From contig CACEEW010000003.1 of the NCBI GenBank assembly GCA_902558705.1, positions 33,046 through 97,045 on the forward strand: a stretch of DNA of 64,000 nt, written 5' to 3'. Origin of the DNA: an uncultured Pelagibacteraceae bacterium (lineage in GTDB: Bacteria; Pseudomonadota; Alphaproteobacteria; Pelagibacterales; Pelagibacteraceae). A model generated the notes under the pieces. That model was not told the origin of the DNA. It searched no databases and saw only the letters and a program-made list of their open reading frames with translations. Below, piece after piece: positions 1-8,864 of the stretch. Made by a program: the position numbers and the translations under genes. How positions within the stretch are numbered: position 1 is the first letter of the stretch; every line of letters begins with the position of its first letter.

Positions 1-692
1 AGCTTGATAATAGAAAAACAAAGAGTCTTGATCCGAATAATAAAAAAATTGTTGAAAATAAGAAAATTGAGTCATTAACTGATACTCAGCAGCAAACACC
101 TAAGAATTTTGAGAAATTTATAAAATCAAATAACAATAATTCTGAAAAATCTGGAAAAAGATTTGGTATGCCTGACCGAAGAAAAGGTTATATTCAGAAA
201 GCAACTATTGGTGACCACAAAGTTTATTTGCATACTGGTGAATATGAAGATGGCAAAATTGGTGAGATTTTCATAGATACAAGTAAAGAAGGTGAATTAG
301 TTAAAGCTTTAATGAATAATTTTGCTATTGCTGTATCACTTGGGCTTCAATATGGGGTTCCACTTGATGAGTTCATTAGTGCATTTGTTGGTACAAAATT
401 TGAACCGTCTGGGAAAGTTCATGGGAATGACAGAATTTTAAGTGCATCATCTATTTTAGACTATATTTTCAGAGAATTAGCTATTTCTTATCAAAATAGA
501 GAAGATCTTGCTCACACTCCAGCTATTGGTAATATAGATAGTCCTGTCTTTGATGAACAAAATTCTGAGAGTCAAAACCAGCTACTTAAAATTGTTAGAG
601 ATATTACTAGTAAGGGATTTGTTAGAAATAATTATAAAAAAAACCTGGTAGATTTATCTGATGTCAAACTAAGTCTTAAAGGAAAAAAATAG
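1..692 (+). CDS. nrdJ: Class II (adenosylcobalamin-type, NrdJ family) ribonucleotide reductase, C-terminal fragment
   Basis: The frame is open from the window edge (first full codon at position 3), so this is the 3' end of a longer gene; the ATG at 168 is internal. The product belongs to the NrdJ family that reduces ribonucleotides to deoxyribonucleotides. Recognition rests on the PDRRKGY / [21 protein letters not shown] block followed by [26 protein letters not shown] and [11 protein letters not shown], all typical of the C-terminal part of alphaproteobacterial NrdJ. An Asn/Lys-rich linker precedes this block. Many family members end in a cysteine-rich tail with paired CxxC motifs; here the chain ends in a Lys-rich segment with no cysteine. 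The stop lies one base before the convergent aspS stop. True cobalamin dependence cannot be judged from this fragment. Confidence 0.85.
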   Translation, partial: LDNRKTKSLDPNNKKIVENKKIESLTDTQQQTPKNFEKFIKSNNNNSEKSGKRFGMPDRRKGYIQKATIGDHKVYLHTGEYEDGKIGEIFIDTSKEGELVKALMNNFAIAVSLGLQYGVPLDEFISAFVGTKFEPSGKVHGNDRILSASSILDYIFRELAISYQNREDLAHTPAIGNIDSPVFDEQNSESQNQLLKIVRDITSKGFVRNNYKKNLVDLSDVKLSLKGKK

Positions 693-693
693 A

Positions 694-2478
694 TTATTTT
701 TTTAATTTCAAAGATAAGTTTAACTCTTTTAATTGATTTTCATTCACGTTAGAAGGTGCGCTCATCATTAAATCTTGAGCATTTTGATTCATTGGAAACA
801 TAGTTACTTCTCTAATATTTTTTTCATTAGCTAAAAGCATTACTATTCTATCAATACCCGGTGCTATTCCTCCATGGGGTGGTGCTCCATAACTTAAAGC
901 ATTAATCATCCCACTAAATTTTTCATTTACCTGCTTTTTATCATAACCCGCAATTGAAAATAATTTATACATAAGATCAGGAATATGATTTCTAATTGCA
1001 CCAGAAGAAAGCTCAATACCGTTACATACAATATCGTATTGATAAGCAAGTATATCCAAAGGTTTCTCAAAATTGATTTTATCTAAATCTCCTTGAGGCA
1101 TAGAGAAAGGATTATGACTAAACTTAATTTTATTAGTCTGTTCATCTCTTTCGAACATTGGGTAGTCAACTATCCAGCAAAAAGCAAATGAATCATTATC
1201 GATTAAATCTAAATCATTTGCTATCTTCTCTCTTGCTAAAGAAGTAATATTCTCTAATTCTTTTTGATTGTTACAAGCTAAAAAAATACTATCTCCAATT
1301 TTTGCTCCAGTTTTTTGCATTATTTCCTCTAAAGATTCCTTAGAAAAAAATTTTCCTACAGGACCTTTAGCAGATATTTCATTGTTCTTTTCCAAAGTAA
1401 AATAAGCTAAACCTGAAAAACCTTCTGCTTTAGCCCATTTATCAATATTGTCAAAAAAGCTTCTTGGTTTATCTTTAGTTTTTTTAGTAACAATACATCT
1501 TACTTGAGATCCTGATTTGACAAGTTTTTTAAAGATTTCAAAAGACACGTCATCCCTTAAAAAAACTTCAGTAATATCATTTATGATTAATGGGTTTCTC
1601 AAATCAGGTTTGTCACTTCCATATTTTGCCATTGCATCAGCATAAGAAATTCTTGGAAATTTTTCAGAAATTAATTTTTTGTTTGAAAATTTTTTAAAAG
1701 TATTAATTAATAATTCTTCAACCACTTTAAAAACATCTTCTTGTTCGACAAATGACATCTCTAAATCTAATTGATAAAATTCTCCTGGACTTCGATCAGC
1801 TCTTGCATCTTCATCTCTAAAACATGGAGCAATTTGAAAATATTTATCAAATCCTGAGACCATTATAAGTTGTTTAAATTGTTGAGGAGCCTGAGGTAGG
1901 GCATAAAATTTTCCAGGGTTCAATCTGCTTGGAACAAGAAAGTCTCTTGCACCCTCTGGGCTTGAAGAAGTAAGTATTGGCGTTTGAAATTCCAGAAAAC
2001 CAATTGCATTCATTTCACTTCTTATAAATGAAATAACTTTTGACCTTAGAATTATATTTTCATGAATTTTTTTTCTTCGTAAATCTAAATACCTATATTT
2101 TAATCTAATCTCTTCTGCATACTCTTGATCAGTAAAAACAGGCATTGGTAATTCTTTGCAAGTTCCTAAAACTGTAAAATTTTCAATTGAAATCTCAATT
2201 TCTCCAGTTTCAATATCTTTATTGATAGTTTCTTTAGATCTATTCACAACCCTACCTTCAACTTTTATCACTGTTTCAAGTTGTATTTTTTCCAACTCTT
2301 TGAAGTTTTTATTTTCTTGATCTATTATGCATTGAGTAATTCCATAATTATCTCTGAGATCTATAAATAATAAATTTCCATGATCACGTTTTTTGTTAAT
2401 CCAGCCTGAAATAACTATACTTTTACCAACATTATTTTTTCTAAGCTCATTACAGGTATGACTTCTATATTTATTCAA
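694..2478 (-). CDS. aspS: Aspartyl-tRNA synthetase, probably non-discriminating
   Basis: Class II aminoacyl-tRNA synthetase of bacterial AspRS length (594 aa) that charges tRNA-Asp in the cytoplasm. An N-terminal OB-fold anticodon-binding domain (about residues 1-110) is followed by the catalytic core, with motif 2 around FRDEDARADRSPGEFYQLD, the bacterial GAD insertion in the middle, and motif 3 GAPPHGGIAPGIDR near the C-terminus. His33 in the KKRDHGNLLFIDLRD segment matches the residue associated with non-discriminating AspRS, which also makes Asp-tRNA-Asn for GatCAB; that is inference. The start is TTG, placed immediately after the TAA of the hda-like gene. It is preferred because MNKYRSHTCNELR matches the family N-terminus and a GGGGGA stretch lies just upstream. 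Confidence 0.96.
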   Translation of the reverse strand: MNKYRSHTCNELRKNNVGKSIVISGWINKKRDHGNLLFIDLRDNYGITQCIIDQENKNFKELEKIQLETVIKVEGRVVNRSKETINKDIETGEIEISIENFTVLGTCKELPMPVFTDQEYAEEIRLKYRYLDLRRKKIHENIILRSKVISFIRSEMNAIGFLEFQTPILTSSSPEGARDFLVPSRLNPGKFYALPQAPQQFKQLIMVSGFDKYFQIAPCFRDEDARADRSPGEFYQLDLEMSFVEQEDVFKVVEELLINTFKKFSNKKLISEKFPRISYADAMAKYGSDKPDLRNPLIINDITEVFLRDDVSFEIFKKLVKSGSQVRCIVTKKTKDKPRSFFDNIDKWAKAEGFSGLAYFTLEKNNEISAKGPVGKFFSKESLEEIMQKTGAKIGDSIFLACNNQKELENITSLAREKIANDLDLIDNDSFAFCWIVDYPMFERDEQTNKIKFSHNPFSMPQGDLDKINFEKPLDILAYQYDIVCNGIELSSGAIRNHIPDLMYKLFSIAGYDKKQVNEKFSGMINALSYGAPPHGGIAPGIDRIVMLLANEKNIREVTMFPMNQNAQDLMMSAPSNVNENQLKELNLSLKLKK

Positions 2479-3141
2479 TTATTCCCCCAGAGCATCTTTT
2501 ATAATTTTTAAATCAATTGATTTTTTTTTTTTTAAACTTACATCGTCGATCTTATATATGAAATCAATTATTTTTCCATATGATCTATCAATTCTTTTAA
2601 TAATATAATGAATTAACTTTTTATCTAATGATATTTGACGATCAGATAAATTTTTTAAGATCAGTGCAAATATTAGTTCATCGTCAGGTTTTTCTATATT
2701 TTGTAAAAGAAAATTTTTTGATCTTGATTTTAAATCAACTAAATTAAAATCTACATCTACTATTGGTTGATTAGAAGTTACAATTAGATATTTATTATCT
2801 TGTTCAATAATATTACAAAGTGCAAAAAATAAATCTTCTTTGATTTCTTTGTCTAAATTTTCTAAAACTATATTTTGATAACCTTTAATTTTTCTTAAAT
2901 GATCATTGTTTATTAAGCTTGATTCTAATTTAATTCCATTAAACTTTTTTAAGAAAATATTTATTAAATGAGATTTACCAGAAAATTTTTCTCCACTTAT
3001 ATTTAAGAAATTTTTTTCCCATTTGGGCCACTTTTTTAATAAATCAAAAATATGTTTATTGCTTTTTGAAACATAAAAATCATCATCTGTAAAATTCTGA
3101 TTATAATCAAATTTGATTATTTCTTGATTAAGATCTCTCAT
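2479..3141 (-). CDS. hda: Hda-like DnaA paralogue (regulatory inactivator of DnaA)
   Basis: A roughly 220-residue AAA+ protein corresponding to the DnaA ATPase core without the DNA-binding domain. A Walker A-like GEKFSGKSHL lies near residue 50, a Walker B-like NIVLENLD follows near residue 90, and a lid-like helical region forms the C-terminus. In other proteobacteria Hda works with the sliding clamp to stimulate ATP hydrolysis by DnaA and limit re-initiation. The ATG at 3141 overlaps the upstream DUF2066 stop as ATGA; an alternative in-frame start at 3153 would overlap it by 16 nt. Position next to purM and DUF2066 is a recurrent context for hda. No typical clamp-binding QLPL motif is obvious at the N-terminus, so the assignment rests on fold-level motifs and context. 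Confidence 0.75.
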   Translation of the reverse strand: MRDLNQEIIKFDYNQNFTDDDFYVSKSNKHIFDLLKKWPKWEKNFLNISGEKFSGKSHLINIFLKKFNGIKLESSLINNDHLRKIKGYQNIVLENLDKEIKEDLFFALCNIIEQDNKYLIVTSNQPIVDVDFNLVDLKSRSKNFLLQNIEKPDDELIFALILKNLSDRQISLDKKLIHYIIKRIDRSYGKIIDFIYKIDDVSLKKKKSIDLKIIKDALGE

Positions 3142-4217
3142 TTTAAAACCCATATTTTATTTTGAGTATTAAAGTTAAAATTTTGTTTTTCCATTGATTT
3201 TAAAAAATTATCTGGGGTGCCATTATATACAATTTGGTAGTATAAAAAATCTTTATCAAATTTTGATATAAAATAGTCATAAATTAAATAAATTTCATTT
3301 AAAGTATCTTCTAAACGAGATATATTTGAATTATCTCTACCATTAACTTTAATATAGATTGGTAATTTAATAGAAGTATTAATTTGATTAAAGTTTTTCC
3401 AATAATCTTCATACATTATCTTCAAACTTTTAGTTATAGAACCCAATTGATCTGTATTGTTTATATCAATATTTGAAAATGATTGATTTATTAAAACAAC
3501 TTTATCATTAACAGTAATCCTTGATAATATTCTTATAGTTTTATTATTTATAAAAATCAAAGCAATAATAGAGTCATCTAAATAATATTTACTTGTTATT
3601 TCTTTAAAATCATATTGTTCGATAAAATCGTATTGCTTTTTAATCAAGTTTAAATCTTCTAGGTCTTCTGTTGGTAAAATATATTCTATAAGATAAAAGC
3701 TTTCACTCTCATTGTTCCATTCATCATAAAATTTATTATTTGAAAATACTAATAAATTTTCTTTATTCTCTTCAATTATAATTGGAATAAATAGAAAATT
3801 TTTCTTAATTGGAATGGAGGGGAAAATATTTTTTTTTTCTAAAAAATTTAGAATTTTTTTTTTATTAAAGGAGACCCCTAAATTAACATAATAAATTTCA
3901 TCTATAAATTTTTCCTCTTTAATAGAAAAGGACTCAATCATACCTCTAATTTGACGCAATTTTATCTTTTTTATAATTTTATGATCTGAAGAAACTGTAA
4001 TTAATGAGATGAGCTCGGAGAAAGCTTTAACAAAACCCTCGTCAATTACCTTATTTTTATCAAAATTTATCTCAAAAGGCTTTGATACTTCTATATTCTT
4101 AATATTAAAAGATTTTGCGTAAACTTTATCTGTGGAAAAAAAAAATAAAATTAAAGATAGAAATAAAAAAAAAATATATAAGTTTTTTGAATGTTTTTTT
4201 ATAAATCTATTTATCAT
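3138..4217 (-). CDS. DUF2066 family protein, membrane-anchored or exported
   Basis: This 359-aa protein has a strongly hydrophobic segment at residues 11-34 (signal peptide or anchor, possible cleavage after YAKS) and a soluble remainder rich in Lys, Asn and Ile. The family call rests on the pattern of an N-terminal VDEGFVKAFSELISLIT helix followed by YYVNLGVSFNKKKILNFL, and on the gene order: DUF2066 genes commonly sit divergently from purM with hda downstream. The biochemical function of DUF2066 is unknown. The start codon lies only 11 nt from the divergent purM start, and the 3' end overlaps the hda start by 4 nt, so the two genes are probably co-transcribed. Confidence 0.65.
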   Translation of the reverse strand: MINRFIKKHSKNLYIFFLFLSLILFFFSTDKVYAKSFNIKNIEVSKPFEINFDKNKVIDEGFVKAFSELISLITVSSDHKIIKKIKLRQIRGMIESFSIKEEKFIDEIYYVNLGVSFNKKKILNFLEKKNIFPSIPIKKNFLFIPIIIEENKENLLVFSNNKFYDEWNNESESFYLIEYILPTEDLEDLNLIKKQYDFIEQYDFKEITSKYYLDDSIIALIFINNKTIRILSRITVNDKVVLINQSFSNIDINNTDQLGSITKSLKIMYEDYWKNFNQINTSIKLPIYIKVNGRDNSNISRLEDTLNEIYLIYDYFISKFDKDFLYYQIVYNGTPDNFLKSMEKQNFNFNTQNKIWVLK

Positions 4218-4228
4218 ATCTTATAATA

Positions 4229-5257
4229 ATGAATAAAAATGTATTTACATATAAAAAAAGTGGTGTTGATATAAATGCTGCAGAGAAGTTTGTTAAGTTC
4301 ATTGCTGCTATCTCATCAAAAAAAAAAGGCAAAAAAAAGTTTAATAATATTGGAGGTTTTGGATCTTTATCTAACATACCGAATAATATAAAAGATCCAA
4401 AAATTGTTGCATGTACAGATGGTGTTGGTACTAAAATTGAGATAGCAAATACTATCAATAAATTTGACACTATTGGGATTGATTTGGTTGCCATGAGTGT
4501 TAATGACTTAATTGTTCAAGGTGCAAGACCTCTTTTATTTTTAGACTATATATCAATTAATAAAATAAATTTACCAAAGTTAAAATCAATTATTAGGGGT
4601 ATTGTAAAGGGATGTAAAATTTCTGAATGTAGTCTAGTTGGAGGAGAAACCGCAGAAATGCCTGGAACATATGAAAAAGGTAAATTTGACATAGCTGGTT
4701 TTGCCGTAGGTGTCGTTGATAAGAAAAAAATTTTGAATAAAAAAAAAATCAAAAATAATGACCTTATTTTAGCTGTTCCATCCAGTGGTCTTCATTCAAA
4801 TGGATATTCTCTAGTAAGAAATATTATAAGTAAAAGAAAAATAAATATTAAAAAAAATATTTTTTTAAAAAAAGAATTAATTAAACCAACTAAAATTTAT
4901 GTAAAAGAAGTATTAAACCTAATAGATAAAAAATTTTTAAATGGTTGTGCCAATATTACAGGAGGTGGGTTACCTGATAATATTAAAAGAATAATTCCTG
5001 AAAGATATTGTGCTGAAATAGATTTGAATAAAATTAAACCACTAAAAATATTTAAATGGTTAAAAAAAAATAATATTGAAGAGAATGAAATGTTGAAAAC
5101 ATTTAACTGTGGAGTTGGATTTTGTTTGGTAATAAATCCAAAAAATTTGAATAAGATAAATAAGTATTTTTCTAAAAATTATAAACCTTATGTGATAGGA
5201 AAAATAGTTAAAAGAACTAATAAAGTAAAATTAAATGGTAAAATTAAATGGTTCTAA
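4229..5257 (+). CDS. purM: Phosphoribosylformylglycinamidine cyclo-ligase (AIR synthetase)
   Basis: Catalyses ATP-dependent cyclisation of FGAM to AIR, the fifth step of de novo purine synthesis, in the cytoplasm. The protein has the usual length (342 aa) and motifs: TYKKSGVDINAAE at the N-terminus, GGFGSLSNI, the ATP/substrate segment ACTDGVGTKIEIA, AMSVNDLIVQGARPLLFLDYI, GGETAEMPGTY, VPSSGLHSNGYSLVR and ITGGGLPDNI. It overlaps purN by 23 nt, so translation is probably coupled. Its promoter must overlap the 5' coding part of the divergent DUF2066 gene, because the two starts are 11 nt apart. Long A-runs encode an unusually Lys-rich surface. Confidence 0.97.
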   Translation: MNKNVFTYKKSGVDINAAEKFVKFIAAISSKKKGKKKFNNIGGFGSLSNIPNNIKDPKIVACTDGVGTKIEIANTINKFDTIGIDLVAMSVNDLIVQGARPLLFLDYISINKINLPKLKSIIRGIVKGCKISECSLVGGETAEMPGTYEKGKFDIAGFAVGVVDKKKILNKKKIKNNDLILAVPSSGLHSNGYSLVRNIISKRKINIKKNIFLKKELIKPTKIYVKEVLNLIDKKFLNGCANITGGGLPDNIKRIIPERYCAEIDLNKIKPLKIFKWLKKNNIEENEMLKTFNCGVGFCLVINPKNLNKINKYFSKNYKPYVIGKIVKRTNKVKLNGKIKWF

Positions 5258-5819
5258 TAAAATAAAAACAGCAGTTTTTATTTCTGGAACAGGCAGTAAT
5301 CTAAAAAATCTAATTCAATTTTCATTTTTAAATAAATCACCTATCAAAATAAGTTTAATTGTTTCAAGCAATAAAAGAGCAAAAGGTCTTAGTTTTGCAG
5401 ATAAATATAAAATTAATAGAAAAATTTATGATTTTAATAATAAAAAAAAATCAGAAAGTTTAACACTTAAACAATTAAAGATGAATAATATTAGTTTAAT
5501 CTGTCTAGCAGGTTTTATGAAAATTTTATCACCTAATTTTATTAAAAAGTTTAAAGGTATAATTTTGAATATTCATCCCTCTTTATTACCAAAATATAAA
5601 GGACTTAATACTCATACACGAGTGCTACAAAATAAAGAAAAATATTCTGGATGCACAGTGCACTACGTCAATTCAAAATTAGACTCAGGAAAAATAATCT
5701 TACAAGCAAAAGTGAAAATATCAAAAAAAGATACATCTTCATCTTTAAAAAAAAAGATCTTAAAACAAGAGCATCTTTTATACCGCAAAGCTATAAAGAA
5801 GGTGTTTTTTAGTCTTTAA
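5235..5819 (+). CDS. purN: Phosphoribosylglycinamide formyltransferase (GART)
   Basis: Transfers a formyl group from 10-formyl-THF to GAR, the third step of purine synthesis. Visible motifs are the phosphate-binding VFISGTGSNLKNL near the N-terminus, ICLAGFMKILSPNFI, the catalytic NIHPSLLPKYKGLNTH segment (catalytic Asn and His) and GCTVHYVNSKLDSGKII with the catalytic Asp. At 194 aa it has normal length. The ATG lies inside the end of purM (23-nt overlap), and I see no better in-frame start. The 3' end overlaps the convergent ndk gene by 11 nt. Confidence 0.96.
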   Translation: MVKLNGSNKIKTAVFISGTGSNLKNLIQFSFLNKSPIKISLIVSSNKRAKGLSFADKYKINRKIYDFNNKKKSESLTLKQLKMNNISLICLAGFMKILSPNFIKKFKGIILNIHPSLLPKYKGLNTHTRVLQNKEKYSGCTVHYVNSKLDSGKIILQAKVKISKKDTSSSLKKKILKQEHLLYRKAIKKVFFSL

Positions 5820-6219
5820 AAAAAAAATTAATTTCAATTTTGGCGTTTTCAATACTATCCGAACCATGTACTGAGTTTTTATCAATGGAAATACCATATT
5901 TTTTTCTAATGGTACCATCTTCAGCATCTTTTGGGTTGGTTGCTCCCATTAATTCTCTATTTCCAAGGACTGCATTTTCTTTTTCAAGAACCATTACAAT
6001 AATAGGTCCAGAAGAAAGATAGGCACATAAGTCATTGTAAAATGGTTTTGTTTCATGCACTTTGTAAAAACTCTCAGCTTCAGATTTCTCTATTTTGATT
6101 TTTTTTGCTTTAATTATCTGAAATCCTTTTTCCTTAAACACTTGTTTAATTTCGTTTTCTAAGTTTCTTTCTACTGCATCAGGTTTTATAATTGATAAAG
6201 TTTGCTCTATGTTACTCAT
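5809..6219 (-). CDS. ndk: Nucleoside diphosphate kinase
   Basis: Transfers the gamma-phosphate between NTPs and NDPs through a phosphohistidine. The 136-aa length is typical. N-terminal TLSIIKPDAVERN, the GATNPKDAEDGTIRKKYG loop and the catalytic His118 in NSVHGSDS are all present. The start overlaps the pepA stop by 8 nt, so ndk probably follows pepA in one transcript. The 3' end overlaps convergent purN. Confidence 0.97.
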   Translation of the reverse strand: MSNIEQTLSIIKPDAVERNLENEIKQVFKEKGFQIIKAKKIKIEKSEAESFYKVHETKPFYNDLCAYLSSGPIIVMVLEKENAVLGNRELMGATNPKDAEDGTIRKKYGISIDKNSVHGSDSIENAKIEINFFFKD

Positions 6220-7669
6220 AATTATCTTCTATTAGTTGATTTAATAACCTAACACCATAACCTGTAGCTCCTCCTGAATTTAATGCTCCTCCATATTTTG
6301 AGAAGGCCATTCCTGCAATATCTAAATGGGCCCATGGAGTTTTGTTTAAAATAAATCTTTGTAAAAACTGTGCTGCAGTTGTAGATCCAGCTCCTCCTAC
6401 ATAATTAATATTTTGCATGTCAGCATTTTTAGAGTCAATTAATTTATCAAAGTTTTTATGTAAAGGCATTCTCCATAATTTTTCCTCAACTTTTTCTCCT
6501 GCTTCAAGTAATTGATTAGACAGTTTATCATTGTTTGAAAAAAGTCCAGCATACTCAGATCCAAGAGAAACAATTATAGCTCCTGTTAAAGTTGCTAAGT
6601 CCACCATAAACTTAGGTTTAAATTTTTTTTCGGTAAAAGTTAGTGCATCAGCTAAAACTAATCTTCCTTCAGCATCTGTATTTAAAACTTCGATAGTTTT
6701 ACCGCTATAAGATTTAACTATATCCCCAGGTCTTTGTGCGTTTCCACTTACCATATTCTCAACTAAACCTACAACTCCAACTGCATTAACTTTAGCTTTT
6801 CTTAAAGCTAAATTTTTCATTAAACCAACTACAGTTGCAGAACCAGCCATATCGTAAGTCATGTCTTCCATAAATTTTGCTGGTTTAAGAGAATAACCAC
6901 CTGTATCGAAACATACTCCTTTTCCAACAAAGGCTAAGGGTTTAGAATTATTTTTTGCCCCTTTCCATTCAATAGTTACAAGATATGATCCTCTAATACT
7001 TCCTTGGCCAACACCAAGTAAAGCGTTCATTCCAAGTTTCTTTAATTTTTTATCATCATATATACTTACTTTTAAACCATTCTTTTTTAAAGATTTTAAT
7101 CTTTTGGCATATTCATCAGGATGCAAAACATTTCCTGGTTCAGAAACTAAGTCTCTTGTATAAAAAGTTCCTTCCTCTAAAGCTTTAAATTTTAATTGAT
7201 CTTTCACAGACACTTTATTTTTATTTCCTGTAACATTAATAGAGATATGGTTTCTTTTCTTCTTTGTTTTATAAACATTAAATTCATAAGATTTCAATTT
7301 TAGTCCATGTAAAAAGTACCCAACAAAGTTATTAATTTTACTGTTTATAGTATCTGAGTTTATCACATAGTCATTCTTCTTGTCATAATCTATATAACTA
7401 TGAAATTTTGCTCCTAAACTTTCGACATCAGAAGATTTTAAATTTTTTTTTATTGAGATTAAAAAAATAGTTTTTTTTGAGTTTATTTCAAAAAATAGTA
7501 AATTTTTTTTCAAATCACTTGTTTTTAGTAAATCTAACAAGTATGAAAATTCATTATTTGAAATAAATTTCTTGATGTTTCTAATATTAAAGTTTTCATC
7601 AACAAACAAGACAGGGTTACCTGAAGGGCTCTTTTGGCCTTTATTTTTATAATTAATTTGAATAGTCAT
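6212..7669 (-). CDS. pepA: Leucyl aminopeptidase (M17 family)
   Basis: Cytosolic M17 metallo-aminopeptidase that releases N-terminal residues from peptides. The C-terminal catalytic domain shows the metal ligands: VGKGVCFDTGGYSLKPA, the Asp of TYDMAGSATVVG, and the family signature NTDAEGRLVLADAL. The N-terminal domain is divergent, as is usual. The open frame extends to 7771, but I place the start at the ATG at 7669 (MTIQINYKN). The 34 residues upstream look like translated intergenic DNA, and a start at 7771 would overlap the divergent lptF start. pepA next to lptF is the standard proteobacterial arrangement. Confidence 0.95.
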   Translation of the reverse strand: MTIQINYKNKGQKSPSGNPVLFVDENFNIRNIKKFISNNEFSYLLDLLKTSDLKKNLLFFEINSKKTIFLISIKKNLKSSDVESLGAKFHSYIDYDKKNDYVINSDTINSKINNFVGYFLHGLKLKSYEFNVYKTKKKRNHISINVTGNKNKVSVKDQLKFKALEEGTFYTRDLVSEPGNVLHPDEYAKRLKSLKKNGLKVSIYDDKKLKKLGMNALLGVGQGSIRGSYLVTIEWKGAKNNSKPLAFVGKGVCFDTGGYSLKPAKFMEDMTYDMAGSATVVGLMKNLALRKAKVNAVGVVGLVENMVSGNAQRPGDIVKSYSGKTIEVLNTDAEGRLVLADALTFTEKKFKPKFMVDLATLTGAIIVSLGSEYAGLFSNNDKLSNQLLEAGEKVEEKLWRMPLHKNFDKLIDSKNADMQNINYVGGAGSTTAAQFLQRFILNKTPWAHLDIAGMAFSKYGGALNSGGATGYGVRLLNQLIEDNYE

Positions 7670-7730
7670 AAATTTTAAATACACTCTATACGTGTTCGAT
7701 GCTATATATGTATAAAATTTAAATATTTCA
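7670..7730. promoter_or_regulatory. Divergent promoter region between pepA and lptF
   Basis: A 61-nt AT-rich spacer separates two divergent start codons, so both genes must be promoted from here or from within the coding sequences. A TATAAA-like hexamer lies near 7709-7714 on the plus strand. I cannot assign a confident -35 element or any operator. Confidence 0.4.
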
Positions 7731-8864
7731 ATGAAAAAAATATTATTTAGAAAATTATTATCAGATTGCACTCTTTTTTTTCTAATAAGCCTTTTTTCAA
7801 CTAGTATTATTATTTGGGTTTTTCAGGCAGTAAATTTTCTAGATATAATTGTAGAGGATGGAAGGAATTACGTTGTCTATTTGAATTTTTCATTACTAAA
7901 TTTCCCAAAAATTATGACTAAATTGATACCTTTTATATTATTTTTTAGTTTTGTTTATACAATCACAAAATATGAGATAAAAAATGAATTAATAATTTTT
8001 TGGAATTTTGGAATAAATAAAATAGAATTTATTAATTTTTTTCTAAAACTTTCGATTATAATAACTGTAGTTCAAATTTTTCTTACTGCTTCAATAGTTC
8101 CAAAAACTCAAGATTTGGCTAGATCGTTTTTGAGAACATCATCAGTTAACTTTTTAGAAAACTTTGTGAAACCAAAAGTTTTTAATGATGCTATTAAGGG
8201 TTTAACTATTTATAGCAATTCAAAAGATAAAGATGGTAATCTTAAAGAAATATATCTCAAAAAGGGGTCAGGTGATTTTCAAATAACTTATGCAAAAAAA
8301 GGTAATTTTAAACAAGCAGGTAATTCTCAAATTTTAGAACTGTATTCAGGTGAAACTATAAGTATTATCAATAATAAAATTACAAGCTTTAAATTTTCTA
8401 AATCAGATTTTAATTTAAGTAGCTTAGAAGACAACACTACCACTTACAAAAAAACTCAAGAGGTAGATACGGTAGATCTTTTTAAATGCTATCATAATTT
8501 AATGAAACTTAATATTTTACAAATAGATAAAAACTTTCAGGTAGAAAATTGTAAAGAGGAAAATATGAATAATATTTTAAAAGAGTTATATAAAAGGATT
8601 ATAATTCCATTTTATATTCCTGTTTTGATTCTTATTTCTTTGTTGCTTATTATTAGATCTAAAGAAAATACCAATTATACTAAATATCGTCTTTTAATAT
8701 TTTCTATTGGTTTATGTGCGATAGTTATATCAGAAATGACTATTAGACTTATTAATGAAGATTTTTTTAGAAATTTAAAAATTATTGTTATTCCCTTTTT
8801 TTCTTTAATATCACTTTATTTCCTATTTTTAATAAAATTTAAATTTATAAAAACTTCAAAATGA
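7731..8864 (+). CDS. lptF: LPS export ABC transporter permease LptF
   Basis: One of the two membrane subunits of the LptB2FG complex, which extracts LPS from the inner membrane. The YjgP/YjgQ fold is visible: three hydrophobic segments in the first 120 residues, a long soluble periplasmic domain (about 120-275), and three more transmembrane segments at the C-terminus. It is identified as LptF rather than LptG by its position first in the lptF-lptG-lptD run. It overlaps lptG by 4 nt (ATGA). Length (377 aa) is normal. Confidence 0.9.
   Translation: MKKILFRKLLSDCTLFFLISLFSTSIIIWVFQAVNFLDIIVEDGRNYVVYLNFSLLNFPKIMTKLIPFILFFSFVYTITKYEIKNELIIFWNFGINKIEFINFFLKLSIIITVVQIFLTASIVPKTQDLARSFLRTSSVNFLENFVKPKVFNDAIKGLTIYSNSKDKDGNLKEIYLKKGSGDFQITYAKKGNFKQAGNSQILELYSGETISIINNKITSFKFSKSDFNLSSLEDNTTTYKKTQEVDTVDLFKCYHNLMKLNILQIDKNFQVENCKEENMNNILKELYKRIIIPFYIPVLILISLLLIIRSKENTNYTKYRLLIFSIGLCAIVISEMTIRLINEDFFRNLKIIVIPFFSLISLYFLFLIKFKFIKTSK

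Noticed and set aside
4207..4494. 95-codon minus-strand frame opposite purM
   Set aside because: Antisense shadow of conserved purM codons.
7670..7771. N-terminal extension of 34 residues on pepA
   Set aside because: It would overlap the divergent lptF start, has no similarity to M17 proteins, and an ATG at 7669 gives the normal start.
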